Source of the DNA: Methanolobus sp. WCC4
Lineage (GTDB): Archaea; Halobacteriota; Methanosarcinia; Methanosarcinales; Methanosarcinaceae
Assembly: GCF_038022665.1 (NCBI RefSeq)
Contig: NZ_CP150629.1
Location: 762,480 to 826,479, forward strand
Length of the DNA stretch: 64,000 nt
Direction of reading: 5' to 3'
Program-made: the position numbers and the translations under genes
The notes under the pieces: generated by a model
The model's input: only the letters and a program-made list of their open reading frames with translations
Told to the model about the DNA's origin: nothing
The model's database searches: none
In this document: in pieces, positions 1 to 8,027 of the stretch
Numbering within the stretch: the first letter of the stretch is position 1
Layout: each line of letters begins with the position of its first letter

Positions 1-651
1 TTCATTCAGGTATCTGCCCCATGCTTCAAAGTAGTCACTTGTGATCGATGCGTTCATCATCGAGACATTTTCATATTTGTATACTTTCTTACTTCCAGAA
101 TCTGCGGTCACCCTGGAAAGCCCGGAGCCTGATATTGAGTAAGAACCTCCGATAAGGGCAACAGGTATTACCATGACATCATTTGCAAAGGTAAAACGTG
201 GCTCAGATACCATCACTGCTTCACCCTCTTCATATTTTGCCCATACTCCTGTATTCTCATAGGAAACAATGGTATCATGGTAGCTATTCTCTATATTCTT
301 AACTTCGTAACCAACGGCAGACTGCATCTCGGTGCTACCTGCGGAAGAATTCCATACCTGCAGATCAATACTGATATAGTTGTCTCCAGCTACGGACAGA
401 GCCCCTCCGTACATTTTTAGTTCAACGGATTGAGAAGGAGCATTTCCAAAAACAACTTTGTTCATGTTCATGGCCATGACCTCAAAGCTCTGTCTTATAT
501 TCTCAGTGTGCTGCACTTCCTGCATATCTTCCAGCATGGGTACTCCAGCCACCACGATTATTCCGGTTGCGAGAACAATTATGCTTAAAATAATGCTGTA
601 ATCCACCATTTCCGATACAGCAGCATTGTCTGTGAATATATTACCTTTCAT
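1..651 (-). CDS. pilin-like secreted protein, cassette 2 gene E (3'-truncated by window)
   Basis: The start ATG is at 651 and the reading frame stays open to the window edge, so the C terminus is missing. The N terminus carries a short charged stretch (KGNIFTDNAAVSEMVDY) and then one long hydrophobic segment, as in archaeal type IV pilin-like proteins. After it come a helical stretch and the motif GNAPSQSVELKMYGG. The gene at 4657..5439 has the same N-terminal layout and the near-identical motif GKAPSQSVELKMYGG, so the two are paralogues. It is the fifth gene of the left-hand cassette. It resembles the haloarchaeal DUF7289-type proteins as I remember them; the family number is not verified. 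No catalytic motif is visible, and a structural surface role is inferred. Confidence 0.8.
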   Translation of the reverse strand, partial: MKGNIFTDNAAVSEMVDYSIILSIIVLATGIIVVAGVPMLEDMQEVQHTENIRQSFEVMAMNMNKVVFGNAPSQSVELKMYGGALSVAGDNYISIDLQVWNSSAGSTEMQSAVGYEVKNIENSYHDTIVSYENTGVWAKYEEGEAVMVSEPRFTFANDVMVIPVALIGGSYSISGSGLSRVTADSGSKKVYKYENVSMMNASITSDYFEAWGRYLNE

Positions 652-667
652 GCGTCCCTTCTCTATC

Positions 668-1144
668 TCAATGTACTTCTACCATGTTTGTGGCAGGATC
701 ATAATACAAAGCAAACTCGCTTGACCCGCTGTACAATTTAACAGATGCTACATCGACCTCATGTACCTGATAAGGCACTTTTACCCGTGTAGCATCCTTC
801 CCATGGGATTCGAATATGATCTCATTGGTCTGGTTCGATATCTCCATTGAATATTGTTGTCCTGCAATCTCATCAGGAAGCGGTAGCTTAAAGAAAAAGC
901 TTCCAACCTCTCCTCCCGCACTTGTTGTTATCTGTACGGCGGTATCGATGTTTGACATCTGCAATGCTATGTCATTTCCGTGTATCTCGAACTCGTCTCT
1001 CATGATGGTATGCTCCGCTCTGTCCATCATATCGTAGAAAGAACTTATCACGACCATCATGGTTATTATCGTGATGGATAATGTCAATATGAAGCCCACT
1101 GAGATGGATACTGCTCTCTCGTCATCCTTGAATTTCCGGATCAT
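668..1144 (-). CDS. pilin-like protein, cassette 2 gene D (DUF7266-like)
   Basis: A 158-residue protein beginning MIRKFKDDERAVSISVGF. The basic and acidic leader, then AVS and an uninterrupted hydrophobic helix (about residues 11-35), is the layout of archaeal pilins and archaellins cut by a PibD-type prepilin peptidase. The rest is a small beta-rich domain without Cys. It overlaps the preceding gene C by four bases (ATGA), so the two are probably translationally coupled. Its paralogue at 5449..5928 shares the hydrophobic helix and the block MRDEFEIHGNDIA/MRDEFEIHANDIA. It looks like haloarchaeal DUF7266, named from memory. A filament or pseudopilus subunit is inferred, not shown. Confidence 0.82.
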   Translation of the reverse strand: MIRKFKDDERAVSISVGFILTLSITIITMMVVISSFYDMMDRAEHTIMRDEFEIHGNDIALQMSNIDTAVQITTSAGGEVGSFFFKLPLPDEIAGQQYSMEISNQTNEIIFESHGKDATRVKVPYQVHEVDVASVKLYSGSSEFALYYDPATNMVEVH

Positions 1145-2004
1145 ATATGCCCCTTCGGTAAAGTAATCGGTATTGTCGCGTTGACCTCAAGGTGTCCGTT
1201 CTTGTTCAGCTTCATTGTGCTTTCAACAACATGGATTCTCTCGGCGTAGTACGAATCACCGTTGCGAAGGCCTCCTTCCATACGGAAGGTGCCCATGGAA
1301 TCACTTCCGTTCATGAACGTGAGGCTGTATATTTGATTTGCTGTCTGGTTGTTGAAGTAGAACTCAAAGGAGTTATTTCCGTTAATCTCATTTCCTGTGA
1401 TGTTAAGGTTGTAGATTGTATCGCTATTATTCCAATAATGTGGTAAATTGTTGTTGTCATAGACGGTGACATTAACATTACCACTCGAGTTGAAGATACT
1501 GGCTAGCCATATTCTACTACCTGATTGGTTATTGGCCTCTATTGTTAACTTACTTGATTCATTCCCAAGGGTTGATGCGTTCAATTCAAATAAATTAAAT
1601 CTATCAGTATGATTTATTCTTTCAACTACGATCCAGTTGTCGTTTCCATCAACAAGACCATTTTCAGTGAAGTAGGGATTCTGTAATGTGCCTGTATCAA
1701 GAGTACATATAAATCCTGAGAGTGAATAGCTCTTTATCATTTTTTCGGAGTAGTTTGCCATGTAGGCATTGAAAGCTGTAGTGTTAGCTCCGTAATTTGA
1801 GTCTGCATAGGCTTTCTCATGAGCTTCAATGGTGCTGTCAACAACATTCGAATAATCAAAGACATTTGTCTCGATACTGGACTCTGAGGCGGTGTTACTC
1901 GCATAGACTATGTTGTTAAGCATGACAGTCAGGACTACGATACCTATGGCGATGATGAAACCGGATATCAATATGATCTGCCCTGATTCGTCTATTCTTT
2001 TCAT
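1141..2004 (-). CDS. pilin-like protein, cassette 2 gene C (DUF7261-like)
   Basis: A 287-residue protein with a short leader (MKRIDESGQ) and one N-terminal transmembrane helix, followed by the conserved block MLNNIVYASNTASESSIET. The remainder is Asn/Ser/Thr-rich with many N-x-S/T sequons, as expected of a glycosylated exported protein. The paralogue at 5925..6785 has the same length and the block MLNNVIYASNIASESSIDT. Both end in a beta-rich segment closing with an I/L-P-I-x-L-P motif. It is coupled by a 4-base overlap to gene D. It resembles haloarchaeal DUF7261 proteins from memory. The role is unknown; a structural surface component is inferred. Confidence 0.82.
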   Translation of the reverse strand: MKRIDESGQIILISGFIIAIGIVVLTVMLNNIVYASNTASESSIETNVFDYSNVVDSTIEAHEKAYADSNYGANTTAFNAYMANYSEKMIKSYSLSGFICTLDTGTLQNPYFTENGLVDGNDNWIVVERINHTDRFNLFELNASTLGNESSKLTIEANNQSGSRIWLASIFNSSGNVNVTVYDNNNLPHYWNNSDTIYNLNITGNEINGNNSFEFYFNNQTANQIYSLTFMNGSDSMGTFRMEGGLRNGDSYYAERIHVVESTMKLNKNGHLEVNATIPITLPKGHI

Positions 2005-2016
2005 GTTAACACCTGG

Positions 2017-2628
2017 TTACATTCTCCACAAAGTCAGTTTCACGTCAATGAGGTTATAGAAATCCGTACTCTTATCAGCATCAGGTATGCCTGTGGTGTA
2101 TTGGAATTGGGTTGGATTTGACATGTCTGAATTTGACAGTAATACCCTTCGGGATACAACAACTGCATTATCCGAAGGCTCTCCGTTGAAAATGTAGGGA
2201 AGGGTCATGATACTCCCTGTATCACTGATCATGGCAAATTCGACATTGTGTGCAATACCTTTGGGCGTAATGATGTCCATCAAAATATTTGCAGTCGAGC
2301 TACCTGTAAGGATGCTGTTCTCTTCAGATACATAATCGGTAGAGTTCCATGCGTATTCTTCCCCATTCCAGTTCAGTATGTCATCCTTGAGGCTGGAATT
2401 CTGTCCGGAAGTGCTGTGGTCCAGTACAGAGAGCATATCCTGTGCCAGGGTCTGAAGCTGTGCCTCTATGTGTGCGTTTGCAGTAGAAGATGTAAGTGGA
2501 GTAAGTGAAGTCGCCTGTACCGTGAAAACTATAACTCCTGTGATAAGGATGAGGGTTATCAAAGATTCCAGGGTGTGTAGCTGGGCTGATGTATCGGTTT
2601 TTATCCTGCGTGGTGATTTTCCGTCCAT
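2017..2628 (-). CDS. pilin-like protein, cassette 2 gene B (DUF7288-like)
   Basis: A 203-residue protein. The leader ends near a Q-L-H-T-L-E stretch and is followed by a hydrophobic helix, then by the most conserved stretch of the cassette, LTPLTSSTANAHIEAQLQT, which is identical in the paralogue at 6806..7420. It closes with KLTLWRM (KMTLWRM in the paralogue). The start ATG at 2628 follows the motif GGGTGTGG, which also encodes the R-V-W end of the upstream gene, so its ribosome binding site lies inside gene A. It resembles haloarchaeal DUF7288 from memory. No enzymatic motif is visible. Confidence 0.82.
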   Translation of the reverse strand: MDGKSPRRIKTDTSAQLHTLESLITLILITGVIVFTVQATSLTPLTSSTANAHIEAQLQTLAQDMLSVLDHSTSGQNSSLKDDILNWNGEEYAWNSTDYVSEENSILTGSSTANILMDIITPKGIAHNVEFAMISDTGSIMTLPYIFNGEPSDNAVVVSRRVLLSNSDMSNPTQFQYTTGIPDADKSTDFYNLIDVKLTLWRM

Positions 2629-2631
2629 CTA

Positions 2632-3108
2632 TTACCACACCCTCACGAATAATGTTGCCTGGACTTTATCTCCTGTGCTTTCATTTTCTACCAGCACGAT
2701 CCGTTTTGTCTGGCCAATATTCCCCTGTAAGGGCAAAGGTTTACCTGCGGAATGATCAATACTTCCTGCTGTAATGTTCTGCATTGTGATATTGAGTTCA
2801 TAGGTAAGGAATGAGCTATTCATACCATAGTGGTCGATAGTGCCTTCATAATTTGCATTCATCTGGGTGAAAAAGTTGTCAACCTTTTTACTGTTAAGCA
2901 GATTTGGTGTCCGGGGGTTCCCCGCACTCGTGCTTTGTTCTATCACATTTGTCGATATCCTGTCAGCGATCAACGTGACTTCGTCTGAGTTGGACTGGAA
3001 AGGGGTGAAAAGCCCTGCCGTATATGAGAATACAAATATCACACTTGTAAGGAAGATAGCGATGCCTATTAGATAATCTATATGCATCTGTCCATGGTCA
3101 TCTCGCAT
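2632..3108 (-). CDS. pilin-like protein, cassette 2 gene A (DUF7287-like)
   Basis: A 158-residue protein and the first gene of the left cassette. After the leader MRDDHGQMHIDYL a hydrophobic helix runs to YTAG, followed by FTPFQSNSDEVTL, which is shared exactly with its paralogue at 7423..7890. Near the C terminus both copies have GNIGQTKR or VNIGQTKR and end in RVW. The G-Q with an acidic residue a few positions on resembles a class III (prepilin) cleavage site. A TATA box lies about 30 bases upstream, so this gene opens its own transcription unit. It resembles haloarchaeal DUF7287 from memory. Confidence 0.82.
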   Translation of the reverse strand: MRDDHGQMHIDYLIGIAIFLTSVIFVFSYTAGLFTPFQSNSDEVTLIADRISTNVIEQSTSAGNPRTPNLLNSKKVDNFFTQMNANYEGTIDHYGMNSSFLTYELNITMQNITAGSIDHSAGKPLPLQGNIGQTKRIVLVENESTGDKVQATLFVRVW

Positions 3109-3133
3109 AATACCACATATAATATAATCAAGT

Positions 3134-3146
3134 TATTATATAAAAA
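3134..3146 (-). promoter_or_regulatory. TATA box before cassette 2
   Basis: Read on the minus strand this is a T-run followed by TATATAAT, centred about 31 bases before the ATG at 3108. A similar element sits at the same distance before the other cassette copy (7917-7928). A transcript start about 25 bases downstream would leave a very short leader. Confidence 0.6.
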
Positions 3147-3178
3147 GTGATTGTAAATTACTTGGTTTCTGTTCTCAT

Positions 3179-4630
3179 TTAATTCAATGTCGCCACAAGG
3201 TCATTTCGGCTCACATGAAGATAGGTGATACTTCCTGGCATTCCGTCATAGTATAATGTAAGGGTTGATTCATCGTAATCCACTGGATCGGATTTTCCAG
3301 GCTGCTGGAGATTGAACACTACTGATCCCTCCATTGTGAGAAGTTTGAGGTAGTGTTGTGTAAGATCATACAATGCAACATCCTCTCCGCCCGTGTAATC
3401 GACATCCGGTGCTATACTGATTGATGTATTGTTTGCCCATGAGAAATCACTGCTCTCTTCATAATTGAGTGTCAATGTTGTGGACAGGAGATCAACCGTG
3501 GCAGACTGGTCCTCTTTCGTACCATCAACTGTGAATTCACTGTTCCCCTGCCATGTTTCTGTCCCTCCTCCCGGAGCAAGGTCTACGTATACAAGACCGA
3601 TCTCTAGCTGGTTAGCACCACCTTTCTTCGCAAGTGTGTATGTCAATGTCTTTGTCCCTGAAGTGGCAGTTATCTCATAGTTACTTGGGTTCAGTCCCTG
3701 TGAGGCCCTTGCTTCAAGGTCGATTGAGAAGTTGTAGATGGGTGCAGGGTTGTCCTGATTTACAGCACCTATCTTGAAAGCAGATTTGAGTGTATCCTTG
3801 CCCATCGCAGGTATCACTTCTAGCTCAATAACTGCAGTCTCATTCGTATCGTCGGTTACTGCACTGGCATAAGCCAGGGAATTTGCATAATCCGCCCATG
3901 CATTGTAGAACTCGCTTTTAATGTAAATGATCACTTTGTCGGATGTAAGGGGGTTGGTTCTTCTTGAATCTGTGGCAGGGTCAGGATATAGAACTACCGG
4001 CATATTGTCTGAGCTAACTGTAACAGCAACATCAGATATGCCGCTGGATGTTGCATCTCCTTCTATTCTCATTACCGGTAGTGTAAGTGTTTCCCCATTA
4101 TAGTGGAATTCCGGTGGAGATATCATCACAGACTTCCCATTTGGATATTTGGACCAGACTCCTCCTCCCTCGTAACCTATAACTCTGTCATCATTGGTGA
4201 AAACGATGCTTCCCATAGATGAATTGAATTCATTCATGCCTGTTTCGTTGGTATACGAGTTCCAGCTTCTCCATCTGTATCTGTTGTTCTTGAAGCTGCT
4301 ATACCATGAGGCATCCATATCGACAGAAATAATGACGATCTGGCTTTCATTGTAAGATGCATTGTCACCGTTGACCTGTATGTCCCCATCCATCATAGAG
4401 AATGATGTTGTCTGGCTTGGTGATTCCCCGAGTGCCACCTTACTGGTCCTGGAATCGAACACTGTAAAGGCCTGCTCGACCTTCTGGGCATTTGCCATAT
4501 CTTCCATCTCGTATATCGTCGGTACACCGTAAAGGAAGATCACACTTATCGATGTGATAGTGAGCGCAAGTATCACTATCATTCCCATTAGTGCTGAAAC
4601 GGCTTTTTCTGATACAAGGAACTCTTTCAT
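3179..4630 (-). CDS. large pilin-like surface protein, cassette 1 gene F (DUF7289-like)
   Basis: A 483-residue protein, the largest of the cassette. The N terminus SEKAVSALMGM plus a hydrophobic helix is typical of archaeal pilin-like exported proteins. A helical stretch and the motif GESPSQTTSFSM follow, matching the G-x-A/S-P-S-Q motif of gene E. The remaining roughly 380 residues are Ser/Thr/Asn-rich and beta-rich and could form an exposed head domain. It is the last gene of cassette 1, 26 bases after gene E and 71 bases before the next cassette's start. Its counterpart in cassette 2 would lie left of the window. A tip or adhesin subunit is an inference from size and position. Confidence 0.8.
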   Translation of the reverse strand: MKEFLVSEKAVSALMGMIVILALTITSISVIFLYGVPTIYEMEDMANAQKVEQAFTVFDSRTSKVALGESPSQTTSFSMMDGDIQVNGDNASYNESQIVIISVDMDASWYSSFKNNRYRWRSWNSYTNETGMNEFNSSMGSIVFTNDDRVIGYEGGGVWSKYPNGKSVMISPPEFHYNGETLTLPVMRIEGDATSSGISDVAVTVSSDNMPVVLYPDPATDSRRTNPLTSDKVIIYIKSEFYNAWADYANSLAYASAVTDDTNETAVIELEVIPAMGKDTLKSAFKIGAVNQDNPAPIYNFSIDLEARASQGLNPSNYEITATSGTKTLTYTLAKKGGANQLEIGLVYVDLAPGGGTETWQGNSEFTVDGTKEDQSATVDLLSTTLTLNYEESSDFSWANNTSISIAPDVDYTGGEDVALYDLTQHYLKLLTMEGSVVFNLQQPGKSDPVDYDESTLTLYYDGMPGSITYLHVSRNDLVATLN

Positions 4631-4656
4631 GATATGGCCTCTAATTGACTATCTTT

Positions 4657-5439
4657 TCACTCAATGCTAATGCTCATCGGGGAAACTGTTACCAGTACGT
4701 CTATGTTCTGGCTGTAGTTCTTCTCCATACTCACAGTCTGTGTAGTTGTATTGATGTTTGTTTGCTGCATGCCAATTGAATCACTTAGATATCTCTCCCA
4801 GGCTTCGTAATACTCGCTGGATATTGTCATTTCGACCCTGGATACATTCTCAAATCTTTCTACTGCAAGCTGCCCGCCTTCTGATATCACTCTTATCAGT
4901 CCTGAACCTGACACTCCGTCCACCCCTGTGATGGTGACCATGGGTATGACCATTGAACTGTTGTCGTACGTAATGATGGGCTTGGTGATCATCACCGATC
5001 TACCTGGTGGGTATCTGGCCCATGTTCCTGTATTCTCATAGGCTATTGTGGTATCCTTGTATTCGTTCTGTATCATGCGTAATTGCTTCTCGTAGGAAAC
5101 GGTTTCAGTGGCTGCTGTCGTATCGTTCCACTTATCCATGGTGATGTTCATGTAGCTATCACCGGTGATGTATACTCCGCCGCCATACATCTTCAGCTCG
5201 ACGGATTGTGATGGTGCCTTGCCTGACGCTATCTTGTTCATGTTAGGAGCAAGTACGGAGAAACTCTGTTTGATATTCTCAATGTGCCCTGATTCTTTCA
5301 TATGTTCGATAAGGGGGTATCCTGCAAGGCCGATGACACTTATAGCCAGAAGCATTATTCCAAGCGTGATGACGAAATCGACTACTTCGGTGAGTGCATC
5401 TTCGGAAGTGAATATGTCCCTGTTTCCTGTCCTTCTCAT
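4657..5439 (-). CDS. pilin-like protein, cassette 1 gene E (DUF7289-like)
   Basis: A 260-residue protein, the complete version of the truncated gene at 1..651. The leader (to about SEDALTEVVDF) is followed by a hydrophobic helix, an amphipathic helix (HIENIKQSFSVL) and the motif GKAPSQSVELKMYGGG. The rest is predicted beta-rich, with a Y-E-N-T-G-x-W-A-x-Y motif shared with its paralogue. The start ATG at 5439 follows an AGGA-type site. It sits nine bases after gene D. A structural role in a surface assembly is inferred. Confidence 0.82.
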   Translation of the reverse strand: MRRTGNRDIFTSEDALTEVVDFVITLGIMLLAISVIGLAGYPLIEHMKESGHIENIKQSFSVLAPNMNKIASGKAPSQSVELKMYGGGVYITGDSYMNITMDKWNDTTAATETVSYEKQLRMIQNEYKDTTIAYENTGTWARYPPGRSVMITKPIITYDNSSMVIPMVTITGVDGVSGSGLIRVISEGGQLAVERFENVSRVEMTISSEYYEAWERYLSDSIGMQQTNINTTTQTVSMEKNYSQNIDVLVTVSPMSISIE

Positions 5440-5448
5440 TTCAGTTCC

Positions 5449-5928
5449 TCAGGATATTATTATGGCATTGTTGCCGGAGTCGTATTGTATGGTATACTCT
5501 CCCTTCGGGCTTTGTAATGTAGTTGAAAACAGCACTGTGTTCTCTGTATAGTAGGGTACTTTTACCATTGTCTCATCCCTGCCCTGTGAAACGAACACGA
5601 TATCTTTCGTACTGTTATCGAACCCAATCGAATACGGCTTCCCGGCTATCCTTTCAGGAAGAGATAGCTCATATTCCAGTTCGCCGATATCTGACCCGGA
5701 GCTGGTGGCAGTTCCAACCATTGTATCAATGGTTGCGATACGTACTGCTATATCATTGGCATGTATCTCGAACTCGTCTCTCATGACCGTTTGTTCTGCT
5801 GTGTTCATCAGGGAATAGAATGAACTGAGTATCGTTACCAATATGATAACGGTGATCGAGAATGTGAGGATGAATCCCACTGTGATGGATACTGCGCTGT
5901 CATCCTCTTTCAGGCTACGTAACTTCAT
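5449..5928 (-). CDS. pilin-like protein, cassette 1 gene D (DUF7266-like)
   Basis: A 159-residue protein. KEDDSAVSITVGF and a hydrophobic helix to about residue 37 form the pilin-like N terminus, and MRDEFEIHANDIAV is the conserved core shared with 668..1144. The C-terminal part contains the motif GRDET-x-V-K-V-P-Y, close to GKDATRVKVPY in the paralogue. It overlaps gene C by four bases, exactly as in the other cassette. No catalytic residues are evident. Confidence 0.82.
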   Translation of the reverse strand: MKLRSLKEDDSAVSITVGFILTFSITVIILVTILSSFYSLMNTAEQTVMRDEFEIHANDIAVRIATIDTMVGTATSSGSDIGELEYELSLPERIAGKPYSIGFDNSTKDIVFVSQGRDETMVKVPYYTENTVLFSTTLQSPKGEYTIQYDSGNNAIIIS

Positions 5929-6785
5929 GATATCCTCCCCGGTAAAGATATTGGAAGGCTGCGTGTGATACTCATGTCACTGGAATGCATGGTGACTGTA
6001 GGATTCGCAACAAAGTACCTAGCGAACATGAAAGGTTCCCCTGTTGTGAGGTTGCCTGAGAAAGTACAGTATGCTGCAGCATTACTTCCTCCGAGCACGT
6101 TGATGGAATAATCATTACCTTCTGTATAATCGTCAAAATCAAAACCCACTGACGTACTATTGTCAATCAGTTCGCCTATTATGTCTATCTGCGTGAGGCT
6201 CATCTCTCTTTGCTCGATAACTGATGACAGACCGTCTGTAACAGTGATGTTCACACTTCCGCTGGAGTTGTAGAGTTCAATGGACCAGAGGAGCCCTGTA
6301 CTATTGGTTGCAGTGATCATCAGGCTGTTAGAGCTGTTCCCCAGTTTGGATACATTGCTGATCTCCATCAGGAATGTATTGGTGATATTGACATTGCTGA
6401 CGATGGTCCAGTCATCTTCTCCACTGGCAAGACCATTCTGTGTCATGTATGCCTCATAAAGTGCGTAGTCCTCGAAATTGAATGTATGTCCTGTGATGGC
6501 ATAGCTCTTAGAAGCCGTTTCAGCATAGGCTTCCAGTTCCTGTTCGAATGTACTGTTATCAAAAGGACCGCTTTCAGTAGCGGACTGGTATGCATTCTCG
6601 TATGCCTGTGTTGTCATCTCAAGGCCATTGGAGATATCGTAGCGTGCAGTATCAATGCTTGACTCCGATGCAATGTTACTTGCATATATCACATTGTTCA
6701 ACATGATGGTGAGTACTACTATTCCTACACCTATTGCAAATCCTGCAAGGAGTAATAATTGTGCACTGTCATCAGGTCTTTTCAT
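5925..6785 (-). CDS. pilin-like protein, cassette 1 gene C (DUF7261-like)
   Basis: A 286-residue protein. MKRPDDSAQLLLLAGF starts a single N-terminal membrane helix, followed by the cassette block MLNNVIYASNIASESSIDT. The mature part is rich in N-x-S/T sequons, suggesting N-glycosylation at the cell surface. It is almost the same length as its paralogue at 1141..2004, but the middle of the protein has diverged strongly while the helix and flanking block are conserved. It lies 20 bases after gene B. Confidence 0.82.
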   Translation of the reverse strand: MKRPDDSAQLLLLAGFAIGVGIVVLTIMLNNVIYASNIASESSIDTARYDISNGLEMTTQAYENAYQSATESGPFDNSTFEQELEAYAETASKSYAITGHTFNFEDYALYEAYMTQNGLASGEDDWTIVSNVNITNTFLMEISNVSKLGNSSNSLMITATNSTGLLWSIELYNSSGSVNITVTDGLSSVIEQREMSLTQIDIIGELIDNSTSVGFDFDDYTEGNDYSINVLGGSNAAAYCTFSGNLTTGEPFMFARYFVANPTVTMHSSDMSITRSLPISLPGRIS

Positions 6786-6805
6786 TTTTTCACGCTCCAG
6801 TGTTC

Positions 6806-7420
6806 CTACATTCTCCAGAGTGTCATTTTGACATTGACTATATTATAGAAGCCACTGCTGTTATCTGCATCAGGTATTCCTGTATTCGTCATGAATATCG
6901 ATGCGTTACCGATATCATTCTCTGAAAGGACTACTTTTTTTGAGACTATTACTGCATTATCTGACGGATCACCATTGTAGATATAAGGCCGTGTGATAGT
7001 CACTCCGTCATCACTGACCCATGTGAAATGTACATTGTGCGCTATTCCTCTGGGGATGGCAATGAATTCGAACATCTCTGCGAGTGAACTGTTGGTGAGT
7101 GTTATGTTATTTGAATCCCTTGAATCATATGCAGTGCCGTTCCATACGTATTCGATGCCGTCCCAGTTCATGACATCATCCTTCAGGTCAGAGTCATGAC
7201 TGAGCCCTGTATAAGAAAGGACGTTAAGCATGTCCTGGCCCATGGTCTGTAACTGGGCCTCTATGTGTGCATTAGCTGTAGATGATGTAAGGGGTGTGAG
7301 GGATGTAGCCTCCACTGCAAATACTATCACTCCTACCATGATAAGTGAAGCCATTACAGCTTCGAGTGAATGCATCTGGCCACAGGTGTCCAGCTTATTT
7401 GAAAAGATACCTTTGAACAT
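6806..7420 (-). CDS. pilin-like protein, cassette 1 gene B (DUF7288-like)
   Basis: A 204-residue protein with leader MFKGIFSNKLDTCGQMHSL and then a hydrophobic helix. LTPLTSSTANAHIEAQLQT is identical to the paralogue at 2017..2628. I chose the ATG at 7420 over a GTG at 7429: it lies eight or so bases after GGGTGTGG, which encodes the R-V-W end of gene A, and this arrangement is identical to that of the other cassette. The G-Q after the leader, followed by a Glu five residues on, resembles a prepilin peptidase site. Confidence 0.82.
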   Translation of the reverse strand: MFKGIFSNKLDTCGQMHSLEAVMASLIMVGVIVFAVEATSLTPLTSSTANAHIEAQLQTMGQDMLNVLSYTGLSHDSDLKDDVMNWDGIEYVWNGTAYDSRDSNNITLTNSSLAEMFEFIAIPRGIAHNVHFTWVSDDGVTITRPYIYNGDPSDNAVIVSKKVVLSENDIGNASIFMTNTGIPDADNSSGFYNIVNVKMTLWRM

Positions 7421-7422
7421 TG

Positions 7423-7890
7423 TTACCACACCCTGAATGAGATGATGGCTGTCTCTCTGGCACCAGTGTCGGTATATCTCAACAGGACCACTCTTTTTGT
7501 CTGTCCGATATTAACACCCGATGGCATTTTCTTCCCTGCCATATTGATGGTCCCCGTTTCGTTCTCAAGTGTCACATTGAGGTCATATGTGATGTAGGAT
7601 CCTTTCATACCCAGGTCAGTGATGGTATTTTCATAGTTGGTATCAAGTTCCGTAAGGAATGTATCTACCTTTGTACTGTTCACCATGTTTGGGACGTTCT
7701 CATCACCTTCACTGAGTATCTTTTCTACAAGGACGAGTGATGTCCTGTCGGCAACAAGGGTAACTTCATCTGAGTTGGACTGGAAAGGTGTGAATATCCC
7801 TGCAGTATAGTTGAACACAAAAGCAATTGCAAACAGGAAAATAGTGATGCTGATAAGATAATCTATAGTGATCTGTCCTTTGTTATCCAT
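7423..7890 (-). CDS. pilin-like protein, cassette 1 gene A (DUF7287-like)
   Basis: A 155-residue protein that opens the whole minus-strand region. MDNKGQITIDYLI is the clearest class III signal in the set: K-G before Q, with an acidic residue four positions after the Q. A hydrophobic helix and then FTPFQSNSDEVTLVADR follow. It ends in FRVW. A TATA box about 30 bases upstream gives a short leader that still holds a GAGGG site before the ATG. It diverges from mre11 (8028). Confidence 0.82.
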   Translation of the reverse strand: MDNKGQITIDYLISITIFLFAIAFVFNYTAGIFTPFQSNSDEVTLVADRTSLVLVEKILSEGDENVPNMVNSTKVDTFLTELDTNYENTITDLGMKGSYITYDLNVTLENETGTINMAGKKMPSGVNIGQTKRVVLLRYTDTGARETAIISFRVW

Positions 7891-7916
7891 GATGCCCTCT
7901 GTATTATTAGGTCTTT

Positions 7917-7928
7917 ATTATATAAAAA
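7917..7928 (-). promoter_or_regulatory. TATA box before cassette 1
   Basis: On the minus strand, T-rich sequence followed by TATATAATAA, about 31 bases before the ATG at 7890. It matches the element before the second cassette, which suggests that the promoter was duplicated with the genes. Confidence 0.6.
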
Positions 7929-8027
7929 ATAAATGTAATAATCTCTCTATACAATATGGCTGTGGCAATGTGCCACTCCCATTCATACCAAACAATTAAA
8001 AATCACGAAAACATATGATAATCCCTG

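Larger units (their letters stand above)
1..7890 (-). repeat. tandem duplication of a five/six-gene pilin-like cassette
   Basis: Transcription order is A-B-C-D-E-F (7890 to 3179), then A-B-C-D-E (3108 to the edge). Each pair matches in length and N-terminal motifs, and the C/D overlap is four bases in both copies. Sequence divergence outside the conserved blocks is large, so the duplication is old rather than an assembly artefact. Confidence 0.85.
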
